A stretch of DNA of 64,000 bases from an uncultured Treponema sp. (GCA_945877425.1 CAMCRZ010000003.1:62001-126000), one strand, 5' to 3'. Counted from the stretch's first letter, positions 44,992-53,424 are shown. Program-made: numbers and translations. Notes: a model not told the origin generated them from the sequence alone.

Positions 44992-47340
44992 ATGCCAAAG
45001 ATTGAAGTAAACGAAAAATTATTCTGGAACTTACTTGGAAATAAATATGATTGGGATACTTTTGAAAAGAAACTTACTTTTGCTAAAGCCGAACTTGACG
45101 AAAAGCCTGATGAATCGGAAGCAGAAGATAAACGTGTAATAAAAATCGAACTTAATGATACAAACCGTCCTGATTTATGGTCAACTGGTGGCGTTACAAG
45201 ATGTCTTCGTGAACATGAAGGTGCAGCTCATTCAGATTACAGTAAATTTCTTTCTTCAAAGGGAAACTTAAAGGATACGGGAAATCGTGAAGCTTTTGTT
45301 GATGGCGCTCTTAAAAACATTCGTCCGTTTATGGTTTCCTTTGTTATTACAGGAAAAGCAATTGATGAACCTATGTTGATTGATATTATGCAGACACAGG
45401 AAAAGCTGTGCTGGAACTTTGGACGTAAGCGTAAAACTATTTCCATGGGCGTTTACCGTGCTGCTAATGTTAAGTGGCCTCTTCGTTTAAATGCAGTAAA
45501 TCCTGATGAGTTAAGTTTTCAGCCTTTGCAGGGAGAAAGCGTTCAGACTTGTCGTGAAATCGTAAAAAATCATCCAAAGGGAAAAGAGTACGGCTGGATT
45601 CTTGAAAATTTTGACAAATATCCTGTTTTGCAAGATGACAGCGGCGAAGTGTTAAGTCTTCCTCCTATTATAAACAGTGCAACTCTTGGTCAGGTTGAAG
45701 TTGGCGACAAAGAGCTTGTTGTTGAACTTACTGGTGACAATATGGAAAATCTTATGCTTGCTGCAAATATTGTTGCCTGTGATTTTTATGATGCCGGATA
45801 TGAAATTCTTCCTGTTAAAGTTCACCACGAATATGAAACTGGTTTTGGAAAAGATGTTGTTGCGCCGTATTATTATCAGCCTGTAACAAATGCAAGACTT
45901 TCTGCTGTAAATAAAAAACTTGGCGTTAAACTTTCAAAAGATGAAGTGTTAAAAGCCTTGAATCTTATGGGAAATTCAGTTGACGTTAAGGAAGAAAATG
46001 GTGACGTTACTTTTACAGTAAAACCTGCTCCTTACAGAAATGATTTTCTCCACGAAGTTGATGTTATTGAAGACGTTATGATTGGTCATGGTCTTGATAA
46101 TTTTGAACCGAAAGCTCCTTCTGATTTTACTATTGGCCGCCTTTTGCCGATTACGCTTTATTCTAGAAAAGTTAAGAATATTATGGCAGGACTTGGATAT
46201 CAGGAAATGATTTTCAACTATCTTGGTTCAAAAAAGACTTATATTGACAATATGGGAATTGATTCAAAGGATGTAATTGAAATTGCAAATCCTATGAGTG
46301 AAAATTATCAGTTTATAAGACCTTCCATTATTGCATCACTTTTTGAAGCTGAAGCTCAAAGTGGAAATGCTGTTTATCCGCACAAAGTTTTTGAAGTTGG
46401 AAAAGTTGCATTTATAGAGCCAAGCGAAAATACTGGAACTAAAACAATTCAGTCTTTGGGATTTTTAACTGCTTCAAATAATGCAAACTTTAACGATGCT
46501 GCTGCTGAAGTAAGTACGCTTCTCTATTACCTTGATCATGAATATAAAGTTGTAGAAACTAATGACCCTCGTTTTATTCCTGGTCGTCAGGCTGGAATTA
46601 TGATTAACGGAAAACAGGCTGGTATTTTTGGCGAAATTCATCCTCAAGTGCTGGAAAACTGGCAGGTAACTGTTCCTTGTGCTGCAGGTGAAATTGATCT
46701 TGAATATTTAATGGCTTGTGAACCAAAAGAACATTCCGATTTAACTGGAACTTCTGCTCCTAAATCTGATGATGGAAAAAAGGATGCTGCACCAAAGGCT
46801 GAACCTAAAAAAGAAGAGCCGAAAGTTCTTGAAGGAAATGATGCTGTTGAGCATTTTAACAAGTACATTGAGCTTCGTGTTGCAAAAATTTTAAGCGTTG
46901 AATGTAATCCTCAGGGCGACAAGCTTTATATTGAGCATTTGGATGATGGTTCTGGAACTGAAAGAATTATTCAGTCTGGATTGCGTCCTTATCTTAAAGA
47001 AGAAGAGCTTCTTGGAAAGCATGTAATTATTGCTGCAAATCTTGCTCCTCGTAAGATGAAAGGTGTTGAAAGTCACGGTATGCTTCTTGCTGCTGATTAT
47101 GAAGAAAACGGTGTTGAAAAAGTTGAACTGCTGACTGCTCCTTGGGCTGCTCCAGGAACTCTTGTTACTCTTGAAGGTAATGAAAACGCTGTAGAAAAGC
47201 CTGCAAAGATTGACATTGATCGTTTCTGCAAAATTGATTACAGGATTGTAGAAAAGCACGCTACTGCTGCCGGTAAAAATCTTGTTGCTGCCGGTAAATG
47301 CATTGAAACTGTTAAAACAATTAATGGTGAAATTTCATAA
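44992..47340 (+). CDS. pheT: Phenylalanyl-tRNA synthetase beta chain, archaeal type, with C-terminal tRNA-binding domain
   Basis: Charges tRNA-Phe as part of the alpha2-beta2 enzyme; pheS is not in the window. The first ~580 residues follow the short archaeal/eukaryotic PheT pattern (PKIEVNEKLFWNLLG, ELNDTNRPDLWSTGGV, RNDFLHEVDVIEDVMIGHG), known in spirochaetes. A Lys/Glu/Pro linker (PKAEPKKEEPK) then leads to an EMAP-II/Trbp111-like OB fold from about residue 620 (IELRVAKILSVECNPQGDKL, ANLAPRKMKGVESHGM). Bacterial PheT carries such a domain at the N-terminus, so the C-terminal placement is unusual. The last ~65 residues are unassigned. Confidence 0.92.
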   Translation: MPKIEVNEKLFWNLLGNKYDWDTFEKKLTFAKAELDEKPDESEAEDKRVIKIELNDTNRPDLWSTGGVTRCLREHEGAAHSDYSKFLSSKGNLKDTGNREAFVDGALKNIRPFMVSFVITGKAIDEPMLIDIMQTQEKLCWNFGRKRKTISMGVYRAANVKWPLRLNAVNPDELSFQPLQGESVQTCREIVKNHPKGKEYGWILENFDKYPVLQDDSGEVLSLPPIINSATLGQVEVGDKELVVELTGDNMENLMLAANIVACDFYDAGYEILPVKVHHEYETGFGKDVVAPYYYQPVTNARLSAVNKKLGVKLSKDEVLKALNLMGNSVDVKEENGDVTFTVKPAPYRNDFLHEVDVIEDVMIGHGLDNFEPKAPSDFTIGRLLPITLYSRKVKNIMAGLGYQEMIFNYLGSKKTYIDNMGIDSKDVIEIANPMSENYQFIRPSIIASLFEAEAQSGNAVYPHKVFEVGKVAFIEPSENTGTKTIQSLGFLTASNNANFNDAAAEVSTLLYYLDHEYKVVETNDPRFIPGRQAGIMINGKQAGIFGEIHPQVLENWQVTVPCAAGEIDLEYLMACEPKEHSDLTGTSAPKSDDGKKDAAPKAEPKKEEPKVLEGNDAVEHFNKYIELRVAKILSVECNPQGDKLYIEHLDDGSGTERIIQSGLRPYLKEEELLGKHVIIAANLAPRKMKGVESHGMLLAADYEENGVEKVELLTAPWAAPGTLVTLEGNENAVEKPAKIDIDRFCKIDYRIVEKHATAAGKNLVAAGKCIETVKTINGEIS

Positions 47341-47384
47341 TTAGATTTTCAGTTTTGTGAGCAAATTTATATAGCAAACGAGAG

Positions 47385-47445
47385 GGCTGTTTAAATAAGT
47401 AAACTTGTTTTTGAATAAGTTCAGCTTATTGGACAGCCTTTTTTA
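47385..47445 (+). terminator. pheT terminator, hairpin-family member
   Basis: GGCTGT and ACAGCC close a long imperfect stem containing an AATAAGTT/CTTATT core, followed by six T. Same family as the gyrA terminator. Confidence 0.85.
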
Positions 47446-47456
47446 TTGAGGTTAAT

Positions 47457-48638
47457 ATGAAAAAAAGAAGTGTAATATTTTTTGCCGGAATTCTTGCGGC
47501 TATAGTTTTATTTGTTTTAACAGGCGGATTTTTAAATAAATCTGATGCAGGCAAGAGCAATGTTTCTTACAAAGAGTTTTATGAATTTGTTGAAAAAGGT
47601 TACGTTAAGTCTGTTGTTATAAAATCAGATGAACTGGAGTTTGCTTTTAACGAAAAAGATTTTCCTGAAAAAGAAAAGTTTGCCGGGAAAAATCAAAGTG
47701 TAAGAAATCCACACTCGCCTGTTCTGGAAGAATATCTGCTTTTAAATAACGTAGACGTACAGACAGAAAAAGACAGCGGAGAAATCATTACAGGAATTCT
47801 AGACGCAGTTTTTTACATAATATTTTTCGGAATAATAATCATTGCATTCAGAAAATTCATTTCGCCAAACACGTTTAAAGTCGTTCATAATACTGGAAAA
47901 AAATTCAGTGATGTTGTTGGAATGGAATCTCTAAAAAAAGATATGCTTCAAATTATGGACATGATGAAAAATCCTGCTGAATACAAAAAGGCTGGAATAA
48001 GAATGCCAAAAGGAATACTTCTTGAAGGAAATCCTGGAAACGGCAAAACATTATTTGCAAAAGCACTTGCCGGAGAAGCAAAAGTTAATTTTATTCCTGC
48101 AAAAGCCACAGACTTTGAAAGTATGTTTATGGCAATTGGTCCTATGAAAGTTAAGCTGTTATTTAGAAAAGCAAGACGCCGTGCACCATGCATTGTTTTT
48201 ATAGACGAATTTGACGGCATAGGAACAAAGCGCAACTATTCTGGAAGTGCAATTGAAACAGAAAACACAAGAATTGTTACAGCCTTACTTAATGAACTTG
48301 ACGGATTTGAACCAAACAAAGGCATACTTGTTTTAGCCGCAACAAACAGCGTTTCAGCATTAGATGAAGCTTTGATTCGTCCTGGTAGATTTGATTCTAT
48401 AGTAAAAGTGCCTTATCCTGATGAACGTTCGTTAGTTTCGCTTATAAATATGTATTTAGGAACACAAAAGCTGGAAAGTAATATAACTACCGAATGGTTG
48501 GCAGCTAAATTCAAAGGATTTTCCTGTGCAAAAGTTGAAAGCGTAATAAACAAATCACTTTTAATAGCAAAAGAAAAAGGCAGACTAACGGTCGGTAAGG
48601 AAGATTTTGAATTGGCAGTAAAAAGCGTAAACGGCTGA
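47457..48638 (+). CDS. FtsH-like membrane AAA ATPase lacking the protease domain
   Basis: A 393-residue protein with FtsH order but no M41 peptidase. A first membrane segment (VIFFAGILAAIVLFVLTGG), a periplasmic FtsH-ext domain (VSYKEFYEFVEKGYVKSVVI), a second membrane segment (DAVFYIIFFGIIIIAF) and the AAA module follow: Walker A GNPGNGKTLFAKAL near 192, Walker B CIVFIDEFDGIG, SRH TNSVSALDEALIRPGRF. It ends after the AAA lid, with no HEXXH. The ATPase looks active, so it may unfold or extract membrane proteins, or join FtsH in mixed rings. Confidence 0.88.
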   Translation: MKKRSVIFFAGILAAIVLFVLTGGFLNKSDAGKSNVSYKEFYEFVEKGYVKSVVIKSDELEFAFNEKDFPEKEKFAGKNQSVRNPHSPVLEEYLLLNNVDVQTEKDSGEIITGILDAVFYIIFFGIIIIAFRKFISPNTFKVVHNTGKKFSDVVGMESLKKDMLQIMDMMKNPAEYKKAGIRMPKGILLEGNPGNGKTLFAKALAGEAKVNFIPAKATDFESMFMAIGPMKVKLLFRKARRRAPCIVFIDEFDGIGTKRNYSGSAIETENTRIVTALLNELDGFEPNKGILVLAATNSVSALDEALIRPGRFDSIVKVPYPDERSLVSLINMYLGTQKLESNITTEWLAAKFKGFSCAKVESVINKSLLIAKEKGRLTVGKEDFELAVKSVNG

Positions 48639-48660
48639 TTTAATTTATCAGTACTACAGA

Positions 48661-48710
48661 GCGCTGGGGCTTAACTTGTTGGACAACATCATCTGTGCTA
48701 TTATAGTGAA
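48661..48710 (+). promoter_or_regulatory. Promoter region of the S1 gene, overlapping a hairpin-family core
   Basis: A possible -35 TTGGAC and -10 TATAGT are separated by 17 bp (about 48679-48707). The -35 lies in GGCTTAACTTGTTGGACA, the reverse complement of the TGTCCAACAAGTTAAG hairpin core seen elsewhere; AACTTGTT recurs inverted 48 bp downstream. Confidence 0.45.
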
Positions 48711-48764
48711 TGTATTCCTGAACAAGTTGCACGGAATAAGAGTAAAAAGACTATTGGAGTAAAA

Positions 48765-49862
48765 ATGAAAAATCAATACGAAATCGGTGAAATGATTGAA
48801 ACAAAAATTGTTGCTGTAAGCGGCGACACTATTTTTCTGGATCTTGGATTAAAAAGCGAAGGCATTCTTGATAAAGCTGAACTTGTTGACGAAAATAATA
48901 ATCTTTCCGTAAAAGAAGGCGACTTAATAAAAGTTTATTTTGTTGGAAATCAGCACGACGAACTTCATTTTACAACTAAGCTAAGCGGACAGAAAGCAGA
49001 CAAATCTGTTTTGGAAAATGCATTTAAAAGCGGAGTTCCTGTAGAAGGTCATGTTACTCAGGAAATAAAAGGCGGCTTTGAAGTTATGATTGGAACAACA
49101 AGAGCATTTTGTCCTTATTCGCAAATGGGATTCCGTCAGAAAAAAGAGCCTGCTGAATACATCGGTTCACACTTAACATTTAAAATCACAGAGTATAAAA
49201 ATGAAGGCCGCAATATCATTGTAAGCAACAGAATTATTCTTGAAGAACAGTCAAACGCTGAATTGGGAAAACTTGCACAGACACTTCAGGTTGGAGCAGT
49301 TGTAAAAGGAAAAGTTAAATCTATTGAAAGTTACGGTGCTTTTGTTGATTTAAACGGATTTCAGGCACTTCTTCCTATAAGTGAAATTTCTCATGTCCGC
49401 GTAACTGATGTGAATTCTGTTTTAAAAGTAGGACAAGAAGTTGAAGCTAAAATCATTAAAGCTGATTGGGAACACAAAAGAGTGAGCCTTAGCATGAAAG
49501 AGCTTGAAAAAGATCCTTGGGACAACATTGCACAAAAGTTTCCTGCCGGTATGGAAATTGAAGGCGTAATAAGCAGAGTTGCTGATTTTGGCGTATTTGT
49601 AAATCTTGCGCCTGCAGTTGACGGTCTTGTTCATATTTCAAAACTTAATGTTGAACGTAATACTAACTTGAAGAAAGTTTACAAAGCCGGAGATAAATTA
49701 AGCGTTGTAGTTGATTCAGTTGATGCACAGGAAAAGCGAATTTCCTTAAGTCCGGTTATTTCAAATCAGGAACAGGATGATGCAAAAGAGTATTTAGATT
49801 CTCATAAAGATGAAGATGACGGCCTTACTTACAATCCTTTTGCTGCACTTTTGAAAAAATAG
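48765..49862 (+). CDS. S1 domain RNA-binding protein (ribosomal protein S1-like)
   Basis: A 365-residue protein with about four S1/OB repeats, near residues 5-75, 90-155, 172-242 and 258-330; the third and fourth are clearest (GKVKSIESYGAFVDLNGFQA, VISRVADFGVFVNLAPAVDG). It should bind mRNA and assist translation or RNA turnover. It is shorter than the six-repeat S1 of enterobacteria but similar to short S1 homologues. A GGAG site lies 8 nt before the ATG. Confidence 0.88.
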   Translation: MKNQYEIGEMIETKIVAVSGDTIFLDLGLKSEGILDKAELVDENNNLSVKEGDLIKVYFVGNQHDELHFTTKLSGQKADKSVLENAFKSGVPVEGHVTQEIKGGFEVMIGTTRAFCPYSQMGFRQKKEPAEYIGSHLTFKITEYKNEGRNIIVSNRIILEEQSNAELGKLAQTLQVGAVVKGKVKSIESYGAFVDLNGFQALLPISEISHVRVTDVNSVLKVGQEVEAKIIKADWEHKRVSLSMKELEKDPWDNIAQKFPAGMEIEGVISRVADFGVFVNLAPAVDGLVHISKLNVERNTNLKKVYKAGDKLSVVVDSVDAQEKRISLSPVISNQEQDDAKEYLDSHKDEDDGLTYNPFAALLKK

Positions 49863-49891
49863 ACAAATCAATTTTCAAAGTTACTGTAAAA

Positions 49892-50848
49892 ATGGTTAAA
49901 CTTAAGCGAATAAATTTTCTGATTTTAAGTGTAATAACGGTTGCCTGTATTTTTGCGTCTTTGATGGCAGGTTCAGTTAAAATTGATTTAATTGATTTAA
50001 TGACTGACGGCGAAAACTTAAGTAAAACTGTATTTTACAACTTGCGTTTGCCAAGAACAATTTTATGTGTTGAAGCTGCAGTTTTACTTTCTTTAAGCGG
50101 AACAATTTTTCAGCTCTATTTCAGAAATCCTTTAGCTGAGCCAGGCATAATGGGCATAAGTGCCGGTTCAACTTTAGGTGCAGTTTTATCATTTTACTTT
50201 GGTGCTTCGGTTTCTTTAGGTGCAGTTTCAGGTGCTTTACTTTCAGGCATTCTCGTTACAGTTTTAAGTGTTAAACTAAATAGGCTTTCTGCATCAGCTT
50301 TATTGCTTTGTGGAACGGCAGCAGGAACATTTTATTCTTCCCTGACATCAATTATTTTAACAACTGACTCAAAAAAGCTTGGCGTAATGTACCTTTGGAT
50401 GATTGGGAGTTTTAACGGAAGAGACTGGCAGCAAGTTGCAATGGTTACAGTTATGGGTACAGTTTCCGTGTTTATAGCAATAATCTGTGCCCGAAAGCTG
50501 GAGTTGCTTAACGGCGGTGAAGAAACAGCTTTTTCTTTAGGATTAAACGTAAAGCTTCTTAGAGCAGCGGTAATTACAAGCGGCAGTTTAGGTACGGCAG
50601 CAGCAGTTTGTGCAGGCGGAACTATAGGCTTTGTCGGTTTAATTGCACCGCATATTGCAAGAAAAATCTTTGGAGAAAAATCCGGAGTAATAATGGTTAC
50701 AGGCGCATTTACGGGTACAGTTTTACTTACTTTAAGCGACATTCTCTGCAGAACAGTAATTGCTCCTTCAGAAATGCCTGTTGGAATGGTTACAGCAGTT
50801 TTAGGCGTACCATTTTTTATTTCAATATTAGCGGCTAAAAATCGATGA
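49892..50848 (+). CDS. FecCD/BtuC-type ABC transporter permease
   Basis: A 318-residue inner-membrane permease with 8-10 hydrophobic segments. The family markers are LRLPRTILCVEAAVLLSLSG, PLAEPGIMGISAGSTLGAVL near residue 85 and the coupling region IGFVGLIAPHIARKI. It should import a corrinoid, haem or ferric siderophore with the ATPase whose start overlaps its stop by 4 nt (ATGA). No ribosome site is clear at its own start. No binding protein is adjacent; the BtuF-like lipoprotein at 11.5 kb is the candidate partner. Confidence 0.88.
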   Translation: MVKLKRINFLILSVITVACIFASLMAGSVKIDLIDLMTDGENLSKTVFYNLRLPRTILCVEAAVLLSLSGTIFQLYFRNPLAEPGIMGISAGSTLGAVLSFYFGASVSLGAVSGALLSGILVTVLSVKLNRLSASALLLCGTAAGTFYSSLTSIILTTDSKKLGVMYLWMIGSFNGRDWQQVAMVTVMGTVSVFIAIICARKLELLNGGEETAFSLGLNVKLLRAAVITSGSLGTAAAVCAGGTIGFVGLIAPHIARKIFGEKSGVIMVTGAFTGTVLLTLSDILCRTVIAPSEMPVGMVTAVLGVPFFISILAAKNR

Positions 50849-51630
50849 GTAAAATTCTTGAAGTAAAAAATTTAACTGCAAAGTATGGTAACAGATTTAT
50901 TCTTAATGGTTACAGTTTTGATTTACAGGAAGGCGAATTTGTCTGTCTTGTAGGTCCAAACGGTTGTGGAAAATCTACGCTTCTAAAGACACTTTTAGGA
51001 ATTAAGGGTACAGACTTGTCTGTTTCAGGTACAGTTTTATGTAAGCAAGTGGATGTTTTACGATGCAGTAAGCGAAAAACCGTTGCGAGAAACATTTCTT
51101 ACTTAAGCCAGAATGAAACTTTTGCCTGGAATTTAAAGGCAAGAGATGTTGTTCTGCAAGGACGCTACTGTTACAGCGGAAATATTTTTGCTTATACAAA
51201 AGAAGATTATGCTGAATGTGAAAAAGCGTTTGCCTTTCTGGAAATAGATGATCTAAAAGAGCGTAATATTGCAGGTTTAAGCGGCGGCGAATTTCAGAAA
51301 GTAAGGATTGCCCGATGCATTGCACAGAATAGTTCCTGCATTTTACTTGATGAACCGCTTGGCTGCCTTGATTTTGGCTACGAAACAGATTTAATTACTA
51401 AACTGAAAGAATATTGCCGCAAAGAAAAAGCCGGAATTATAATGAGCGTTCACAATTTAAATCTTGCCTTTAGATTTGCAGATAAAATCCTTACTGTTGA
51501 TAAAAACGGCAGCTGTATAATGGGTACAGTTGAAGAAATTATGGATACAGATATTCTGGATGAAGTTTATAAGGTAAAGTTCAAAAAGTATTACAATCCG
51601 GAAGTGAAGGCAATGCAGCTGTACGTTTAA
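50845..51630 (+). CDS. ABC transporter ATP-binding protein, FecE/BtuD type
   Basis: A 261-residue ATPase with Walker A GPNGCGKSTLLKTLLG near residue 36, signature LSGGEFQKVRIARCIAQ, Walker B CILLDEPLGCLD and the switch His in MSVHNLNLA. It belongs with the permease gene that it overlaps by ATGA. Several GGGTACAG motifs lie within it, as in the permease and the distant binding protein. Confidence 0.9.
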   Translation: MSKILEVKNLTAKYGNRFILNGYSFDLQEGEFVCLVGPNGCGKSTLLKTLLGIKGTDLSVSGTVLCKQVDVLRCSKRKTVARNISYLSQNETFAWNLKARDVVLQGRYCYSGNIFAYTKEDYAECEKAFAFLEIDDLKERNIAGLSGGEFQKVRIARCIAQNSSCILLDEPLGCLDFGYETDLITKLKEYCRKEKAGIIMSVHNLNLAFRFADKILTVDKNGSCIMGTVEEIMDTDILDEVYKVKFKKYYNPEVKAMQLYV

Positions 51631-51674
51631 AATATACTTTCTGCTAAAAACTGCCATAAAAATCAGATGAACAC

Positions 51675-51703
51675 TAGACAAAATATTTTTAATTTGATAT
51701 AGT
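51675..51703 (+). promoter_or_regulatory. tRNA-Val promoter
   Basis: -35 TAGACA (51675-51680), 17-bp spacer, -10 TATAGT (51698-51703), start expected near 51710, just before the tRNA. Confidence 0.65.
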
Positions 51704-51714
51704 ATCAAACGTTC

Positions 51715-51788
51715 GGGCAGTTAGCTCAGTTGGTACGAGCGTCTGGTTTACACCCAGAATGTCGGGAGTTCGACCCTCTCACTGCCCA
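51715..51788 (+). tRNA. tRNA-Val (anticodon TAC)
   Basis: All arms fold: acceptor GGGCAGT/ACTGCCC with discriminator A, D arm TAGCTCAGTTGG, anticodon stem TCTGG/CCAGA around TTTACAC, and T arm GGGAG-TTCGACC-CTCTC. The anticodon TAC reads GTA and other Val codons. CCA is not encoded. Confidence 0.96.
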
Positions 51789-51792
51789 CTTT

Positions 51793-51823
51793 AGCTTCAG
51801 GATTATATCTTGAAGCTTTTTTT
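51793..51823 (+). terminator. tRNA-Val terminator
   Basis: AGCTTCA (51793-51799) and TGAAGCT (51811-51817) form a 7-bp stem followed by T residues. It overlaps the 3' end of the convergent MATE gene. Confidence 0.8.
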
Positions 51824-53152
51824 ATTGCGTTTCATAAAAACAATGTAACTTATTACCATTGCAGCAGAACAAACGCCCCAGCCTATTGGATACGCTAATG
51901 CAATCGGCAGGAATGAGTCTGTTAGTTTAGTTGCTGTAAAAAGATATGTCTGCCTGAACACAACGAATGAGCCTAAGAGAACGCACATTGGAACAGTTGC
52001 ATTTCCAAATCCTCTTAATGCACCGGAGTATATTTGATTAAGGCATCTTATTACGTAAAAAAATGCGGAAACTTTAAGAAAATATTCTGCATAATAGATT
52101 ATTTTTTCGTTTCGGTTAAAAATGCACACAAGTTCATGGGAAAAAATCAGCATTGGAATCATCACTAAAGCGGAAATAGTCATTATTAAAACTGTGGAAA
52201 CTAAAACGCCCTTCTTTGCCCGTTCAATTTGATTTGCGCCGTAATTCTGACTTACAAAAGTTGTAACGCTTAAAGAAACTGATTGCATCGGTAATAAACA
52301 GAAACTGTCTACTTTATTAAATGCAGTCCAGCCGGCAATACATTCGTAACCGAAAAAGTTTATGTATTTTTGTACAAAAGTGTTTGAAAGAAACGTAATG
52401 CTTAATTGAAAAGCTCCAGGAATTCCGAACTTTAAAATCCTTTTTAAAATCTCAAAATCTATGTGCAAAGATTTTAAACTTATTCCGTAACATTCTTTTG
52501 TTTTTAAGAGAACAATTACAACTAAAACTGCGGAAATTCCCTGTGAAATTACTGTGGCTAAAGCAACGCCTGCAATTCCCATTTTGCATATCAGTACAAA
52601 GAAAAAATCCAAAGCTACATTTGTTAAAGATGAAATTATTAAAAAATAAAACGGTCTTTTTGAATCGCCTACAGCCCTTAAAATTCCGGAAGCCATATTG
52701 TAAAGCATTAAGAAAATTACGCCTGAAAAGTAGAAAATAAGATATGTCTTTGCGTCATGAAAAACTTCATCTGGAGTTGATACGGCATAAAGCAGTTTTG
52801 GTGTAAGAATTATTCCAAGAAACGTAAATGCAATTCCTAAAATTACTGTGCCCGAAATTAAAGTTGCTGATGATTTCCTTACCTGCTCTTCTTGCCTGGC
52901 ACCAAAAAACTGACCTATTACAATAGTTCCGCCTGTGCTTAATCCTGTGAAAAATCCAATCATTGTGTTGATAATCATTGTTGTAGAACCGATTGCTCCC
53001 AAAGCTTGTCCGGAAACGAAATTTCCCACGATAATTGTGTCTACTGTGTTGTAAAGCTGCTGGAATAAATTTCCTGCAAGAAGCGGAAGTGCAAAGTTTA
53101 TTATGAGTTTAGGAATGTTTCCCTTTGTCATGTCAGTAGAATGATTTTTCAT
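51803..53152 (-). CDS. MATE family efflux transporter (second copy)
   Basis: A 449-residue multidrug or metabolite antiporter with about 12 hydrophobic segments. MatE signatures: FALPLLAGNLFQQLYNTVDT and IVGNFVSGQALGAIGSTTMI, close to the DinF/MepA branch. It is not a duplicate of the 9.5 kb exporter; the two differ along their length. The upstream gap (53153-53422) holds DnaA boxes and the 15-mer. Substrate unknown. Confidence 0.88.
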   Translation of the reverse strand: MKNHSTDMTKGNIPKLIINFALPLLAGNLFQQLYNTVDTIIVGNFVSGQALGAIGSTTMIINTMIGFFTGLSTGGTIVIGQFFGARQEEQVRKSSATLISGTVILGIAFTFLGIILTPKLLYAVSTPDEVFHDAKTYLIFYFSGVIFLMLYNMASGILRAVGDSKRPFYFLIISSLTNVALDFFFVLICKMGIAGVALATVISQGISAVLVVIVLLKTKECYGISLKSLHIDFEILKRILKFGIPGAFQLSITFLSNTFVQKYINFFGYECIAGWTAFNKVDSFCLLPMQSVSLSVTTFVSQNYGANQIERAKKGVLVSTVLIMTISALVMIPMLIFSHELVCIFNRNEKIIYYAEYFLKVSAFFYVIRCLNQIYSGALRGFGNATVPMCVLLGSFVVFRQTYLFTATKLTDSFLPIALAYPIGWGVCSAAMVISYIVFMKRNKKSFKI

Positions 53153-53218
53153 AGTTACAGTTAAATATTATTTATTTTAATTGTCAACAAAAGACATTTC
53201 AGTACAGTTTTTTCAGCC

Positions 53219-53424
53219 TGTGGAAAAGTGGAAAACTTACGCCTGGCCTGTGGATAACTTGTGTACAATTTTAAACTAACAAATGGTTGGTAGTTTAGTA
53301 AATTTCGTAAATTATTATATTATAAGGAATTAACTGAATTTTGAAATTTGAAAATAAATTTCAGCAGTTAAAAAGCCTGTGGATAACTTGTGTGTAATTT
53401 TAAACTAATGAACGGTTGGGTGTT
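53219..53424. other. Remote DnaA-box region with a ~50-bp direct repeat
   Basis: Holds TGTGGAAAA (53219-53227) and perfect boxes TGTGGATAA at 53249-53257 and 53378-53386. Both perfect boxes start a repeated unit that begins GCCTGTGGATAACTTGTGT and continues AATTTTAAACTAA, then a diverged GGTTGG segment. The 15-mer TATTATAAGGAATTA lies between. The region is gene-free and could titrate or recharge DnaA. Confidence 0.75.
53318..53332. repeat. 15-mer TATTATAAGGAATTA, copy 4
   Basis: Exact copy about 30 kb from oriC, flanked by perfect DnaA boxes on both sides. Confidence 0.85.

Noticed and set aside
49863-49891. Cobalamin riboswitch before the BtuC-like or BtuF-like genes
   Set aside because: The gaps are too short and no B12-box-like sequence is seen, so the ligand cannot be assigned to B12.
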